From NCBI RefSeq assembly GCF_007474605.1, contig NZ_VHKL01000004.1, forward strand, positions 372,001 through 436,000: a DNA stretch of 64,000 nucleotides, given 5' to 3'. The notes below the pieces were generated by a model. That model did no database searches. It had not been told where the DNA came from and saw only the letters and a program-made list of their open reading frames with translations. This DNA is from Rhodoligotrophos appendicifer (GTDB lineage: Bacteria > Pseudomonadota > Alphaproteobacteria > Rhizobiales > Im1). A program made the translations under genes and the position numbers. This document shows positions 46,810 to 56,137 of the stretch, piece after piece; within the stretch, counting starts at the first letter, position 1, and every line of letters starts with the position of its first letter.

Positions 46810-47300
46810 AGACAGGCGTCATCCATCCTATCTAACCGCGATCCTTCCAAGACACCGACATGACGGAATAGACGATCTCAGAAGCATCGCTGCACGGCTT
46901 GGATATCGGGCCGACCTAGGGATCCATGCGATCTGGATCTCGCCGATCTACCCGTCACCGATGGTCGATTTTGGTTATGATGTCGCCGAAAATTGCGACA
47001 TCGATCCTCGCTTCGGCAATGCTTGCGGATTCGATGATTTAATGGCGCAAGCTCAAGCGCTCGGGTTTATCTCCTTCTTGACTACGTCCCAACCTCACCT
47101 CCCACCATCACCCCTGGTTCGTCGAGAGCCGCTCGTCGCGCGATGCTTTGCGGCGGGACTGGAATCCCTGGTGCGACCCCGCCGCCGATGGCGGTCCATC
47201 CAACAACTGGATCAACGATTTCGGAGGCTCGGTATGGGCCTGCCTATGACAAAACGACCGAACAGTACCATTACCACGCATTCCATTTTCGCGGTATTGT
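46810..47300 (+). pseudogene. N-terminal fragment of a GH13 alpha-glucosidase/trehalose-type hydrolase
   Basis: One frame gives LGIHAIWISPIYPSPMVDFG then YDVAENCDIDPRFGNACGFD, the conserved start of GH13 alpha-glucosidases (SPxxxSPMxDFGYD). LMAQAQALGFISFLTTSQPH shows the later VVLDxVxNH region mutated. Frame changes then give SGTGIPGATPPPMAV-like shadows of the WxDPxxDGGPPNNW loop, and SVWACLQNDRT-like remnants beyond. The catalytic nucleophile region and C-terminus are lost. It is probably cut by the adjacent IS element. Confidence 0.65.
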
Positions 47301-47765
47301 CGGCTCGACACGAGAAAGGTCGCGGCTCTGGCCTTGCGGCAAGCACCTGCGTGCATGCCATAGTGACGGATGCAATGGAAGCCGCGCGGCAGGACATTGA
47401 GCAGGAAACGACGGTGAACTCGTTGCTAGCGAGGAGAGCCATGACCTGCTGGCGATTGGCGCTGTCGCGACGGTAGGCTTTTTAGCGGAAGGCACCTGCT
47501 CCGGTCAAATGCGATCAGTCGGCTGTCGAGTTCGCTCCCCGGCTGGTGTAGCCCGATAGGTAGCCGAATATCACTTCCAGGCCCAGCGACTGGCACGTTG
47601 GCTTAGACCACCCAGCGCTGCGTCAGGGAGTCAACGACGCACTGGAGCTTTTCGAGCAAGAAAATCTGCGCCGACTGGCGGTCCGTGAGACATTGATCGC
47701 AAGCCAAACCGCGTCCCTCCACGGCGGTACATTGCCGCAAATTGAAGAGTGCGATGCCGGCTGCG
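47301..47765. other. Gap without a recognisable gene
   Basis: About 460 bases between the GH13 fragment and the MocR gene. A plus-strand reading near 47590-47760 (LDHPALRQGVNDALELFEQE) looks protein-like, but I cannot assign it and it has no proper start. No repeats seen. Confidence 0.35.
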
Positions 47766-49160
47766 TTAGAAGTCTAGAGTGTTACCTAATTTTCTGTTCA
47801 GGATCGACGTGATGACGCGCAGGCCTGACGCCAGCTCTTCCCGAGAGCGAGCGCCGCCGCCCAGGCTGATGCGTGCCGCGTCTCGTCCCCCCCCGGTACT
47901 ACCTGTTGAGAAGAGCTCCGCAGGACTGATCAGCACCCCTGCGGCCCGCGTCTCGCGCTCTAGGGTGCCCGACCGCCATTTTTCCGGCATTTGTAGCCAG
48001 ATGTTGAGGCCGGTCGGGAGCGCCGAATAGTCGAACCCCCGGAAGATGTCTGCGGCAATCTCGTTGCGTGCCGCGAGTTCGTTGCGTTGCCAGCGCACCA
48101 ACTCATCCATTTTGCCGGCCTCAATCCAGCCGCAGACGATCTCGACAGCGAGGGGCGGAGTCATCCACAAGGTGGCGCCGAGACCCAGCACCAGTTCATC
48201 GACCCTACCGGGGGGAGCGACGAGGAACCCGACCCGAACCCCCGGAGCCACAATCTTCGAGACGCTCGTGCAAAAGTGGCTGATCTCCGGGGCGAAGCTC
48301 GACAGTGGCGGCGGCGCCTTATCAAGAAAGGGACGGTAAACCGCATTCTCAATGATGGAGACACCAAATTCGCGTGCTGCGGCGGCGATCTGCTGGCGAC
48401 GTTCGGTCGACCAAACCGACAGTGTGGGGCTGTGGTGGTCGGGCACGCAGACCAGCGCGCGGACCGGCTCATTGTGACAGGCATCGACGAACTCATTCAG
48501 CTGTATACCTTCATCATCCATCCCAAGGCCGCGGATATTGAGGCCTAATGCGCCGAGAAGAAGCCGGGTGGAGGGATCGATCAGCTTCTCGGTAAGGACA
48601 ACCTCTCCTGCGCGGATGGTTGTTAGCAGTGCTACCGATACGGCATGCTGAGCGCCCGACACGATCGCTATATCGGCCGGATCGGCCGCGAAGCCTATTT
48701 GACGAAGCCATTGGGCAGCCACAGCTCGATGTGATTCCTGGCCAAACCAGGGTCGGTGATAGGACAAGAGTCCGCCGAGGTTTTCCGATCGAGCCTGGGC
48801 TTCCAGACTCTGTCGTAGGACATCAGAATGATTCGACGTTAGTACAGGGCAGTTGAAAGATAAGTCTGCTCGCTGGACGTCTTCGCGGTCGGTCATCAGC
48901 CGACGGCGTTCGCGAAGCGGGTGCTCGCGGACGAAGGTGCCGCTACCGATGCTGCTTCGAATGAAGCCGAGCCTCTTCGCTTCAGAATAGGCCTTCGTCA
49001 CGGTTCCGACCGAGATGCCCAGCTTAAGTGCCAACTCACGATGGGGCGGAAGGCGCTGCCCCGGCTTCAACTGCCCCGATGCGATATCCCGTGCCAGAGC
49101 ATCGATGATGCTTCGATAGTGCCTACCGGATCCAGAGAAGTAGGGTTGCCACACTGTCAT
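47766..49160 (-). CDS. MocR-type regulator divergent from the gamma-glutamyl/peptide operon
   Basis: A 464-residue GntR/aminotransferase chimera. Residues 10-75 are the winged helix (ASGQLKPGQRLPPHRELALK then LGISVGTVTKAYSEAKRLGF). The aminotransferase-fold domain has IAIVSGAQHAVSVALLTTIR, a conserved Asp/His/Ser set (VPDHHSPTLSVWS) in place of the usual Asn-Pro-Thr-Gly loop, and the Schiff-base Lys in SVSKIVAPGVRVGFLV. It diverges from the LLM-monooxygenase gene with a 118-base promoter region that includes ATTACAATAATTCGATTGAC. By position it should regulate the 49.3-60.5 kb catabolic array, probably sensing an amino-acid- or amine-PLP adduct. Confidence 0.9.
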   Translation of the reverse strand: MTVWQPYFSGSGRHYRSIIDALARDIASGQLKPGQRLPPHRELALKLGISVGTVTKAYSEAKRLGFIRSSIGSGTFVREHPLRERRRLMTDREDVQRADLSFNCPVLTSNHSDVLRQSLEAQARSENLGGLLSYHRPWFGQESHRAVAAQWLRQIGFAADPADIAIVSGAQHAVSVALLTTIRAGEVVLTEKLIDPSTRLLLGALGLNIRGLGMDDEGIQLNEFVDACHNEPVRALVCVPDHHSPTLSVWSTERRQQIAAAAREFGVSIIENAVYRPFLDKAPPPLSSFAPEISHFCTSVSKIVAPGVRVGFLVAPPGRVDELVLGLGATLWMTPPLAVEIVCGWIEAGKMDELVRWQRNELAARNEIAADIFRGFDYSALPTGLNIWLQMPEKWRSGTLERETRAAGVLISPAELFSTGSTGGGRDAARISLGGGARSREELASGLRVITSILNRKLGNTLDF

Positions 49161-49278
49161 ATTACAATAATTCGATTGACTGGCACATTACGCGCGAACA
49201 TCATTCAATTGTCTCAATAGATACCGCTCACAGCGATACGCTTTACACGGCGTGAGGCGTAGCAACAAGAGGACGATT

Positions 49279-50319
49279 ATGGATTTCGGTTACTATCTTC
49301 CCTGTTATTGGCCCGATATATCGGTCCCCATGCGCCACATGTACAGAGAAATGGTGCGGGAAGCTCAGTACGCTGAAGAGCTCGGATATCACTCTCTGAC
49401 TATTCCGGAACATCATTTCACAAATGCTTTGGTACATCCTGACGCCTTACTAAGCGCCGTCCATGTTGCGGCGCAAACGAAGTATATCCCAATTGTCACT
49501 GCGACCACCGTATTGCCGTTTCACAATATTCCTCAACTTGCGGGACAGATCGCGCAGGCCGACTGTCTCACTGGCGGCCGCATCCAGATCGGCGTCGGCC
49601 GCGGCGCCTATCGTTATGAATTCGCCCGGCTACAGGTGCCTTTTGAGGAGGCGCGCGAGCGGTTCGATGATTCGCTCGAATTGCTCATCGCTCTACTCGG
49701 CGGAGAGGACGTCAGCTGGGACAGTAAATTCTACAAGTTGGGGCCCACGACCATCACCCCCCGTCCCGTCCAGGACCCGCATCCAAGAATATGGTTCGCG
49801 GCGACGACGCCAGGGGCTATTGAATACGCTGCGGGGCGTTCTTTCTCGGTTATGACTACGCCGCTCCGGAGCTCGTTCGACCATGTTGTCGCCCAAGCAA
49901 ATGCCTTCAAGGTCGGCCGCGGCAAGGTGCAATCGCATGATTTCCACCAAGACTTCTCGATGCTGATCATGCTTTTTGTGACCGAGAGCCAGCAGGAGAC
50001 CGATGACATGATCCGCCATGCGCTAAACCGCCACAGGCGTTTTTTGAATGTATTCGGTGGCGAGGGCGAGGTCGTGCGGGGCGCCATCACGCCTTATGAA
50101 TCCGATTTGACGGAAGCTGAGATCGGCAAGAACCTTATCATCGGCTCGGTCGAGGAATGCGCCGAACGGCTGGAGGACTATGCCAGACTCGGCATCGGAC
50201 AATTGCAACTCAATATGAATTTTGGCGCCCCTCACGCCAGGGTTATGCGCTCGCTGGAATTGTTCGCGACGCGCGTAGGTCCGAGATTCGCTAAACGAGC
50301 AGCAATTCCGTCGCCTTAG
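49279..50319 (+). CDS. LLM-class flavin-dependent oxidoreductase (luciferase-like)
   Basis: A 346-residue TIM-barrel monooxygenase of the luciferase family using reduced flavin. AGAGGACGATT precedes ATG 49279. Motifs: EELGYHSLTIPEHHFTNAL (His after strand 2), VPFHNIPQLAGQIAQADCLT then GGRIQIGVGRGAYRYEFARL (the GR-x-x-x-G-V-G-R-G flavin contact) and IGSVEECAERLEDYARLGIG at the end. Substrates in the family include alkanesulfonates, dibenzothiophene, amines and F420 substrates, so the assignment is open. No FMN reductase gene is visible in the window. It is the first gene of the long co-directional array after the MocR regulator. Confidence 0.9.
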   Translation: MDFGYYLPCYWPDISVPMRHMYREMVREAQYAEELGYHSLTIPEHHFTNALVHPDALLSAVHVAAQTKYIPIVTATTVLPFHNIPQLAGQIAQADCLTGGRIQIGVGRGAYRYEFARLQVPFEEARERFDDSLELLIALLGGEDVSWDSKFYKLGPTTITPRPVQDPHPRIWFAATTPGAIEYAAGRSFSVMTTPLRSSFDHVVAQANAFKVGRGKVQSHDFHQDFSMLIMLFVTESQQETDDMIRHALNRHRRFLNVFGGEGEVVRGAITPYESDLTEAEIGKNLIIGSVEECAERLEDYARLGIGQLQLNMNFGAPHARVMRSLELFATRVGPRFAKRAAIPSP

Positions 50320-50506
50320 AGGTGCGGTCATCGTGGATTGGGCCGGCTGCGCACATTGATGCGATTCCAGTCGTGGCGGGAGAGATGGAAGCACGGCTCG
50401 CGAACGACGCCGCCCCGATCTTTTGTTGCGACTGCGGTTCTGGCCATAGATGCACTGCCGATGCAACTGGACTGCTCAAGTCCATCACGTGAAGGCAAAT
50501 TACGAA

Positions 50507-51979
50507 ATGAAGTTTAGAGACGACTCGTTGCGCTTAAACGATCCGGACTTGTTGCGTCAGAAGGGCTTCATCGGTGGTGTATGGTGCGACGCGGCATCGG
50601 GGGATTCCATGGCCATTCTAAGTCCCGCCGACGCCACGCCAGTAGGTTGCGTGCCGATGTTCGCCACCGGCGAGATCCGCGAAGCCGTCCGGGCCGCCCA
50701 GGAAGCGTCGCGTGGATGGCGGACACTAACGCCCCGACAGCGCGGGGCCGTCATGCGGCGCTGGGCCGAACTCATCCTCGTCAACATCGATGATTTGGCG
50801 AGCATTCTCACCGCCGAGCAGGGTAAGCCACTCGCAGAGGCGCGGGCCGAGGTCACCGGCTCAGCGGGTTTCGTCGATTGGTTCGCCGAAGAGGGACGGC
50901 GCGCCTATGGGGAAGTCATTCCGCCGCCGGACGGAACCCGCCGCACCATAGTCGTCCGGGAGCCCATTGGGGTGGTGGGCGCCATCACCCCTTGGAATTT
51001 CCCTAGCTCGATGGTTGCTCGCAAATGCGCCCCAGCCCTGGCGGCTGGCTGCACCATCATCTTGAAACCGGCTCCTCAGACGCCGTTTTCTGCCCTCGCC
51101 CTAGCCGCAATAGCCGAGCGCGCAGGAGTGCCAGCCGGCGTCATCAATATCGTAACCGGCGACGCGGCGAGGATCGGTGGCGAGCTCACTTGCAACCCAG
51201 CCGTCCGCAAGCTTAGCTTCACCGGCTCGACCGCCGTTGGCAAATTGTTAATGGCGCAATGTGCCAATACTGTGAAGCGTGTTTCGCTGGAGCTGGGCGG
51301 TCACGCTCCATTCATAGTCTTTGCAGATGCGGATCTCGACATGGCGGTTCAAGGGCTGATTGCCGCTAAGTTTCGCAATGCCGGACAAACCTGCGTCGCC
51401 GCCAACCGGATATATCTGCACGAGAGCATCTATAACGCCTTTGCGAGTAAGCTGGTTTGTTTGGTTGGTGCGTTGAAGGTCGGGCACGGAACGTCGCCCG
51501 GCGTGCAGATCGGTCCATTAATTAGCGAGGCCGCTTTGCGCAAGGTCGAACTCCAGATCGCTGAGGCGATAGAAGGGGGCGCGCGGGTGCTTTGTGGCGG
51601 CAAGAGACACCAGCTGGGTGGAACATTTTTCGAGCCGACCGTTCTCGGTGAGGTGAATGACGGCATGCTGGCGGCGCGCGAGGAAACGTTCGGACCGGTC
51701 GCGCCGTTGCTTCGGTTTCGGGAGGAGGCGGAAGTATTGCAGCGTGCCAACGATACGCCCTACGGCCTTACCGGCTATTTCTACACGAGCGATCACGGAC
51801 GGGTCTGGCGCGCCGCCGAGGGGCTGGAGACGGGAATTGTCGGCGTGAATGTCGGCGTTACCGCCTTCGAGGCCGCTCCATTCGGCGGCGTTAAGGAATC
51901 GGGCTTCGGCCGAGAAGGCGCGCGCCAGGGTCTCGATGAATATCTGACCACTAAATACGTATGCGTGGGAGGGCTTTAG
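50507..51979 (+). CDS. NAD(P)-dependent aldehyde dehydrogenase (succinate-semialdehyde-like)
   Basis: A 490-residue ALDH. ITPWNFPSSMVARKCAPALA (cofactor site), LSFTGSTAVGKLLMAQCANT (Rossmann turn), catalytic general base Glu262 in LELGGHAPF and nucleophile Cys296 in NAGQTCVAANRIY. EETFGPVAPLLRF and PFGGVKESGFGREGARQGLD near the C-terminus complete the family pattern. The sequence is closest in feel to GabD-like succinate-semialdehyde dehydrogenases. I take ATG 50507, although a longer frame opens at 50450. The role fits oxidation of an amine-derived aldehyde produced by the oxidase at 59171 (inference). Confidence 0.88.
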   Translation: MKFRDDSLRLNDPDLLRQKGFIGGVWCDAASGDSMAILSPADATPVGCVPMFATGEIREAVRAAQEASRGWRTLTPRQRGAVMRRWAELILVNIDDLASILTAEQGKPLAEARAEVTGSAGFVDWFAEEGRRAYGEVIPPPDGTRRTIVVREPIGVVGAITPWNFPSSMVARKCAPALAAGCTIILKPAPQTPFSALALAAIAERAGVPAGVINIVTGDAARIGGELTCNPAVRKLSFTGSTAVGKLLMAQCANTVKRVSLELGGHAPFIVFADADLDMAVQGLIAAKFRNAGQTCVAANRIYLHESIYNAFASKLVCLVGALKVGHGTSPGVQIGPLISEAALRKVELQIAEAIEGGARVLCGGKRHQLGGTFFEPTVLGEVNDGMLAAREETFGPVAPLLRFREEAEVLQRANDTPYGLTGYFYTSDHGRVWRAAEGLETGIVGVNVGVTAFEAAPFGGVKESGFGREGARQGLDEYLTTKYVCVGGL

Positions 51980-52117
51980 CAAGCATTCTAGTACGACAGG
52001 TGAATTTTACCTCATATGCTGAAAAATTGAGGTGTTACAACCGCATTGAAGGTTGCTAGGCTCTTCGTCGCTCAACCTAACTTTCCCTATATTGGTGTTT
52101 CTCGGGAGACATATCAC

Positions 52118-53200
52118 ATGCTCAAGTTCACGCGTCGCGAATTTACACGTCTTGGGTTGGCCGCGCCGCTTGCGGCGGTGGCTTCATCGCTCCCCTTAGC
52201 ACAGCTCCTTGCACAGGGCCTAGGTTCCGAATTACGCGTTGCAACCTGGGGCGGGAGCTGGCGGGATTCCATAGACACAAATGTTTGCAAGGGCCTCAAG
52301 GATCAAGGCCTCAAAATTGAATACACTCTGGGAAATCCTGAGGACAATCTTGCCAAGCTCATCGCCGCTACCCGACAGGGCGCCATCCCGTTCGACGTGA
52401 TGGAGGGCTTCCCATACATCACCGGCCCGATGTCTGAGGGCGGACTTATCAACGAACTCGATTATGATAAGATGCCCAATGCCAAGGCGGCACCCGATTG
52501 GGTGCGGGGAAAATATGAAGTCGTCAGCGTCGTTACCCAGGACGGCGTAGTATACAATACAGAAAAGTTCAAGGAAGCGGGCATCGCGCCGCCCACGACC
52601 TATAAGGACCTAGCCAATCCGAAGCTCAAGGGCAAAGTTGCCTTTCCGGACATCGGAAATGCACAACATTGGAATGCAATCGTCGGCATGGCGTATGAAA
52701 GCGGCGGCGGAGAGTCAAATTTAAGCGGCGCCGTGTCGATGGTAAACGAAATTTCACCGGCCTATTTCTTTTCGGCCTCGACGGACCTAGCCACACGCTT
52801 CGGTTCCGGAGACATTTGGGCGGCAGCCTGGCATGCGGGCTGGGCCGCTCGGCTGCGGCGGTCCAACGTCCCTGTTTCGGTGGGGTATACTCCATTCGGT
52901 GAAAAGCGCGGCGCCTTGTGGCCGGTCCCCTGCTATATCGTAGCGAAGACAACGAATCTGGCTGGAGCCGAGGCTTTCGTCAACCAATTGATGTCGCCGG
53001 AGGTCCAGTTCACCCACGGCAAGGCCACGGGTTCGGTGCCTGTTGACGGCAAGGCCCGGACAGAGCTTGCCGCCGACCCGCTCTCGGCCGAGCTCCTAAT
53101 GCTGAGCGATCGGCAGATGCAGAACTGTTACCAGATCGACTGGTCGAAGCTGGACATCAAAGCATGGCAATCCACCTGGGCGCGCGACATCAAACGCTAA
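52118..53200 (+). CDS. ABC transporter substrate-binding protein (spermidine/putrescine-type)
   Basis: A 360-residue periplasmic binding protein with a twin-arginine-like signal (TRREFTRLGLAAPLAAVASS, cleavage about residue 36). ELRVATWGGSWRDSIDTNVC is the usual start of the PotD/PotF-like family. FDVMEGFPYITGPMSEGGLI and GVVYNTEKFKEAGIAPPTTY follow the family fold, and the C-terminal lobe ends normally. CGGGAGACATATCAC precedes ATG 52118. A stable hairpin at 53217 separates it from the ATPase gene. That is typical where the binding protein must be made in excess. The substrate is presumably a cationic or gamma-glutamyl compound (inference). Confidence 0.88.
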   Translation: MLKFTRREFTRLGLAAPLAAVASSLPLAQLLAQGLGSELRVATWGGSWRDSIDTNVCKGLKDQGLKIEYTLGNPEDNLAKLIAATRQGAIPFDVMEGFPYITGPMSEGGLINELDYDKMPNAKAAPDWVRGKYEVVSVVTQDGVVYNTEKFKEAGIAPPTTYKDLANPKLKGKVAFPDIGNAQHWNAIVGMAYESGGGESNLSGAVSMVNEISPAYFFSASTDLATRFGSGDIWAAAWHAGWAARLRRSNVPVSVGYTPFGEKRGALWPVPCYIVAKTTNLAGAEAFVNQLMSPEVQFTHGKATGSVPVDGKARTELAADPLSAELLMLSDRQMQNCYQIDWSKLDIKAWQSTWARDIKR

Positions 53201-53216
53201 ACTTCAGTACTGTCAG

Positions 53217-53243
53217 CGGGCGACGCGCCTCGCGCGTCGCCCG
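53217..53243 (+). other. 12-bp perfect inverted repeat between binding protein and ATPase genes
   Basis: CGGGCGACGCGC (53217-53228) pairs with GCGCGTCGCCCG (53232-53243) around a 3-base loop. It has no T-run, so it is more likely a transcript-stabilising hairpin that keeps binding-protein mRNA in excess over the membrane components than a terminator. Confidence 0.7.
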
Positions 53244-53283
53244 CGTTCCAGGTGTAACCGAAGGCCGCGATAGGTGAGCGACA

Positions 53284-54399
53284 ATGGCGAGCGTGTCCCT
53301 TCGTGGGGTCTCGAAACGATATGGTGATATCGACGCCGTCAGGCCGCTCGATTTCGATGTAGCCGAAAGTGAGTTCCTCGTTCTGCTTGGGCCCTCCGGC
53401 TGTGGGAAAACGACGACGCTTAGGATGATCGCGGGTTTTGCTCAACCGACGACCGGCGAGATACGGATCGGAGGCTCCGACGTCACCGCGCTTCCTCCGA
53501 GATTGCGCAATATCGGGATGGTGTTTCAGAACTACGCTCTCTTTCCGAACATGGACGTGGCCGAGAACGTCGGCTTCGGCTTGCGCGAGAGAGGCCTCCC
53601 GAGGGCGGAAATCACCGCCCGCGTGGACGAACTGCTTGCTATGGTACAGCTTTCGGGGCGCAAAAACGCTTTTGTTGGGCAACTTTCCGGCGGCCAGCAG
53701 CAACGCGTGGCACTTGCTCGAGCACTCGCCTTTTATCCCAAGCTTCTCCTAATGGACGAGCCGCTCGGAGCTCTTGACCTAAAGATGCGGGAGGCTATGC
53801 AGATGGAGTTACACCGGATCCAGCGTTCGCTCGGAATAACCACCATCATGGTCACGCACGACCAGCAGGAAGCGATGAGTCTAGCGGACCGTATCGTTGT
53901 GATGGCCGGCGGCGGCATCGAGCAGGCGGGCACTCCAGAGACCCTCTATTCCCAACCTCGCACTCGCTTCGTTGCGAGTTTCATCGGGAAGAACAATCTG
54001 ATTCCGGGCCGCATCACCGAGATTGCGGAACAAGACTGCATAGTGCGGGTGGCGGAGTTCTTCGATGTCAGGGTGCGGCGAGTCCGCAATGTCCAACCGG
54101 GACAAATGGTCGATATCTCAGTGAGGCCGGAACACCTGCAACTCATGTTGCCCCCCTCCCCTGGCGTCAATGTCGTGACGGGCACAGTCGAGGCGCGACG
54201 CTTCCTTGGAAACGTTGTTTATTACTCCGTCAGACTGCCTGACGCTTCGTATCTGCTTGTTGAAGACCCGATGACCGGGGTCTCGGTCGGTGAAGGCGAA
54301 CATGTTGGCGTCGGCTGGAAGGTCGAGGCGGGTATCCTCTTCAGCGAAGAGATTTCTCCAAATGAGCGATCAGCCCCGGGGAGCGGAGCGATTTTATGA
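53284..54399 (+). CDS. ABC transporter ATPase (PotA type)
   Basis: A 371-residue nucleotide-binding subunit. Motifs [20 protein letters not shown] (Walker A), VFQNYALFPNMDVAENVGFG (Q-loop), [20 protein letters not shown] (signature) and LLMDEPLGALDLKMR (Walker B), with VTHDQQEAMSLADRI for the H-loop. A C-terminal TOBE domain with SVRPEHLQLM is typical of polyamine/organic-cation transporters. ATG 53284 is followed by ASVSLRGV. Its TGA overlaps the next gene's ATG (54396), so subunit synthesis is coupled. Confidence 0.92.
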   Translation: MASVSLRGVSKRYGDIDAVRPLDFDVAESEFLVLLGPSGCGKTTTLRMIAGFAQPTTGEIRIGGSDVTALPPRLRNIGMVFQNYALFPNMDVAENVGFGLRERGLPRAEITARVDELLAMVQLSGRKNAFVGQLSGGQQQRVALARALAFYPKLLLMDEPLGALDLKMREAMQMELHRIQRSLGITTIMVTHDQQEAMSLADRIVVMAGGGIEQAGTPETLYSQPRTRFVASFIGKNNLIPGRITEIAEQDCIVRVAEFFDVRVRRVRNVQPGQMVDISVRPEHLQLMLPPSPGVNVVTGTVEARRFLGNVVYYSVRLPDASYLLVEDPMTGVSVGEGEHVGVGWKVEAGILFSEEISPNERSAPGSGAIL

Positions 54400-55310
54400 A
54401 GGCCAACCGTGCCAACGAATCCGGTCCCTTCGCCGCCGCCAAGAATGTCCGCATCATGGATCCTTTCCGCGTACCGTGGGAGCGTTTCCTGTGGCCGGCT
54501 GCTCTGCTGTCCCTGCTTCTACTGGCTCTGCCACAGATCGGATTTGTGTGGTTGAGCTTCCATGATGATCTGGGCCTCGGTAGCGTGTCCGACAACTTCA
54601 GCCTCCAGAATTATCGTGCGATATTGACAGACAGCTTCTATCTCAAGTCAATCTGGTTGACCTTCTATCTTTCAGTCGGCACCGTTATTGTCGGGACGCT
54701 CATAGGGCTTCCCACCGCGTATGCATTGGCTCGGATGCCCCGCTGGCTTGCCACACTACTGCTAGGATTGATCCTCACGACCTCTCTCATTACAGTGGTG
54801 ATCAAGTTGATGGGCCTCAACATCATATTGGGCCCGTCCGGGATCGTTAATTTTCTGCTTCTCGGCATGGGCGTTATTTCATCACCAATCCTGCTAATCA
54901 ACAACGAACAAGGTGTCCTTATAGGCCTTGTCCAATATACTCTGCCTATCTTCATAATGATGCTGTTCAGCGTGATGCAGACGATCCCCCTTGATCTGGA
55001 AGAGGCAGCCGAGATTCACGGCGCGAGCCGCTTTTCGCTCTGGCGTCGCATTATCGTACCGCTGTGTATGCCGGGCCTCATCGGCGGTTCGCTCATTATT
55101 TTCAATATGAGCATGGGCGCCTTCACTTCCGCCGTGCTGCTTGGCGGAGGGCGGGTCAGGACCATCCCTGTGCTGATCCAGCAAAAGCTTGTTCAGAGCA
55201 CTGAGTACGGAATGGGATCCGCACTGGCGACAACTCTAATGGTTTTCGTTTTCGGGATCAATATCGCCGTCGGAATGTTGATTGGACGTGGGCTGAGGAG
55301 AGCTGCATGA
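54396..55310 (+). CDS. ABC transporter permease 1 (PotB/PotH type)
   Basis: A 304-residue inner-membrane permease with an N-terminal soluble stretch and six hydrophobic helices, first near RFLWPAALLSLLLLALPQIG. The EAA loop is LEEAAEIHGASRFSLWRRII then VPLCMPGLIGG. The start overlaps the ATPase stop (ATGA) and its own TGA overlaps the second permease start, a tightly coupled arrangement. Confidence 0.9.
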   Translation: MKANRANESGPFAAAKNVRIMDPFRVPWERFLWPAALLSLLLLALPQIGFVWLSFHDDLGLGSVSDNFSLQNYRAILTDSFYLKSIWLTFYLSVGTVIVGTLIGLPTAYALARMPRWLATLLLGLILTTSLITVVIKLMGLNIILGPSGIVNFLLLGMGVISSPILLINNEQGVLIGLVQYTLPIFIMMLFSVMQTIPLDLEEAAEIHGASRFSLWRRIIVPLCMPGLIGGSLIIFNMSMGAFTSAVLLGGGRVRTIPVLIQQKLVQSTEYGMGSALATTLMVFVFGINIAVGMLIGRGLRRAA

Positions 55311-56137
55311 GAAGTCCTTGGCATCTTCCACTCCCGCGCCTTTCGATCATCATTTCGGCGTTCACCACGTTTTTCCTGCTCAGCCCTTTCCTGGTCGTAA
55401 TTGGGGCGTCTTTCGATACCGGCGATGGATTTCGTACGGCCTTCCCCCCGAGATCGCCATCGCTGCAGTGGTATGAGGCGATCTCGTCCAAATATTTCCA
55501 CGCGGCTTGGGTTAGCTTCCTGATTGCCGTCTTTGTGTCCATCCTCTCTGCGATCGTTGGTACATGCGCGGCGCTCGGCATCGTGCGCGGACGAGTGTGG
55601 CCTAAAGACTTGTTCCAGTCCTTCTTTCGGCTGCCTGTCCAGATACCTCTGGTGGTGACCGGTGCAGTATTTCTACAATTTTACTACCAGTTAGCCGCTG
55701 TTACTGGGATAAACGTTTACAACACTCTCTACGGTATCACGCTAGCGCATCTGTTCGTCGCTATTCCCTATTGTGTCGGGTGCGTTTCCGCTGTGCTTGT
55801 TCGTGTCGATCCGAGCCTCGAAGAAGCCGCTGCAAGCCTTGGCGCGACACGCTCGTCGACCTTCTGGCGAGTGACCTTTCCGCAACTGCGGCCAGGCGTG
55901 GCCGCGGGCATATTCTATGCCTTCATCATATCATTTGGCGACGTGCCAATCGCACTGTTCCTCGTCAGCGGCGACAATACCACGCTGCCGGTACAAATAT
56001 TTCTCGATATGCAGTTCGACTTCCGGCCCGACATGCTCGCGGTTTCGACAATCGTCGTGGTCGCCTCCTCTGCTATCATAATCGTTGCGCAGCGATTTGC
56101 AGGTCTCGACATGGTTCTTCCAGGGGGCGCACGATGA
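55307..56137 (+). CDS. ABC transporter permease 2 (PotC/PotI type)
   Basis: A 276-residue inner-membrane permease, six helices. The EAA loop is LEEAAASLGATRSSTFWRVT then FPQLRPGVAAGIFYAFIIS, a conserved 3' signature of this subunit. ATG 55307 overlaps the upstream TGA, and its own TGA overlaps the gamma-glutamyltransferase ATG (56134). This places an intracellular hydrolase in the same coupled mRNA as the importer. Confidence 0.9.
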   Translation: MRSPWHLPLPRLSIIISAFTTFFLLSPFLVVIGASFDTGDGFRTAFPPRSPSLQWYEAISSKYFHAAWVSFLIAVFVSILSAIVGTCAALGIVRGRVWPKDLFQSFFRLPVQIPLVVTGAVFLQFYYQLAAVTGINVYNTLYGITLAHLFVAIPYCVGCVSAVLVRVDPSLEEAAASLGATRSSTFWRVTFPQLRPGVAAGIFYAFIISFGDVPIALFLVSGDNTTLPVQIFLDMQFDFRPDMLAVSTIVVVASSAIIIVAQRFAGLDMVLPGGAR

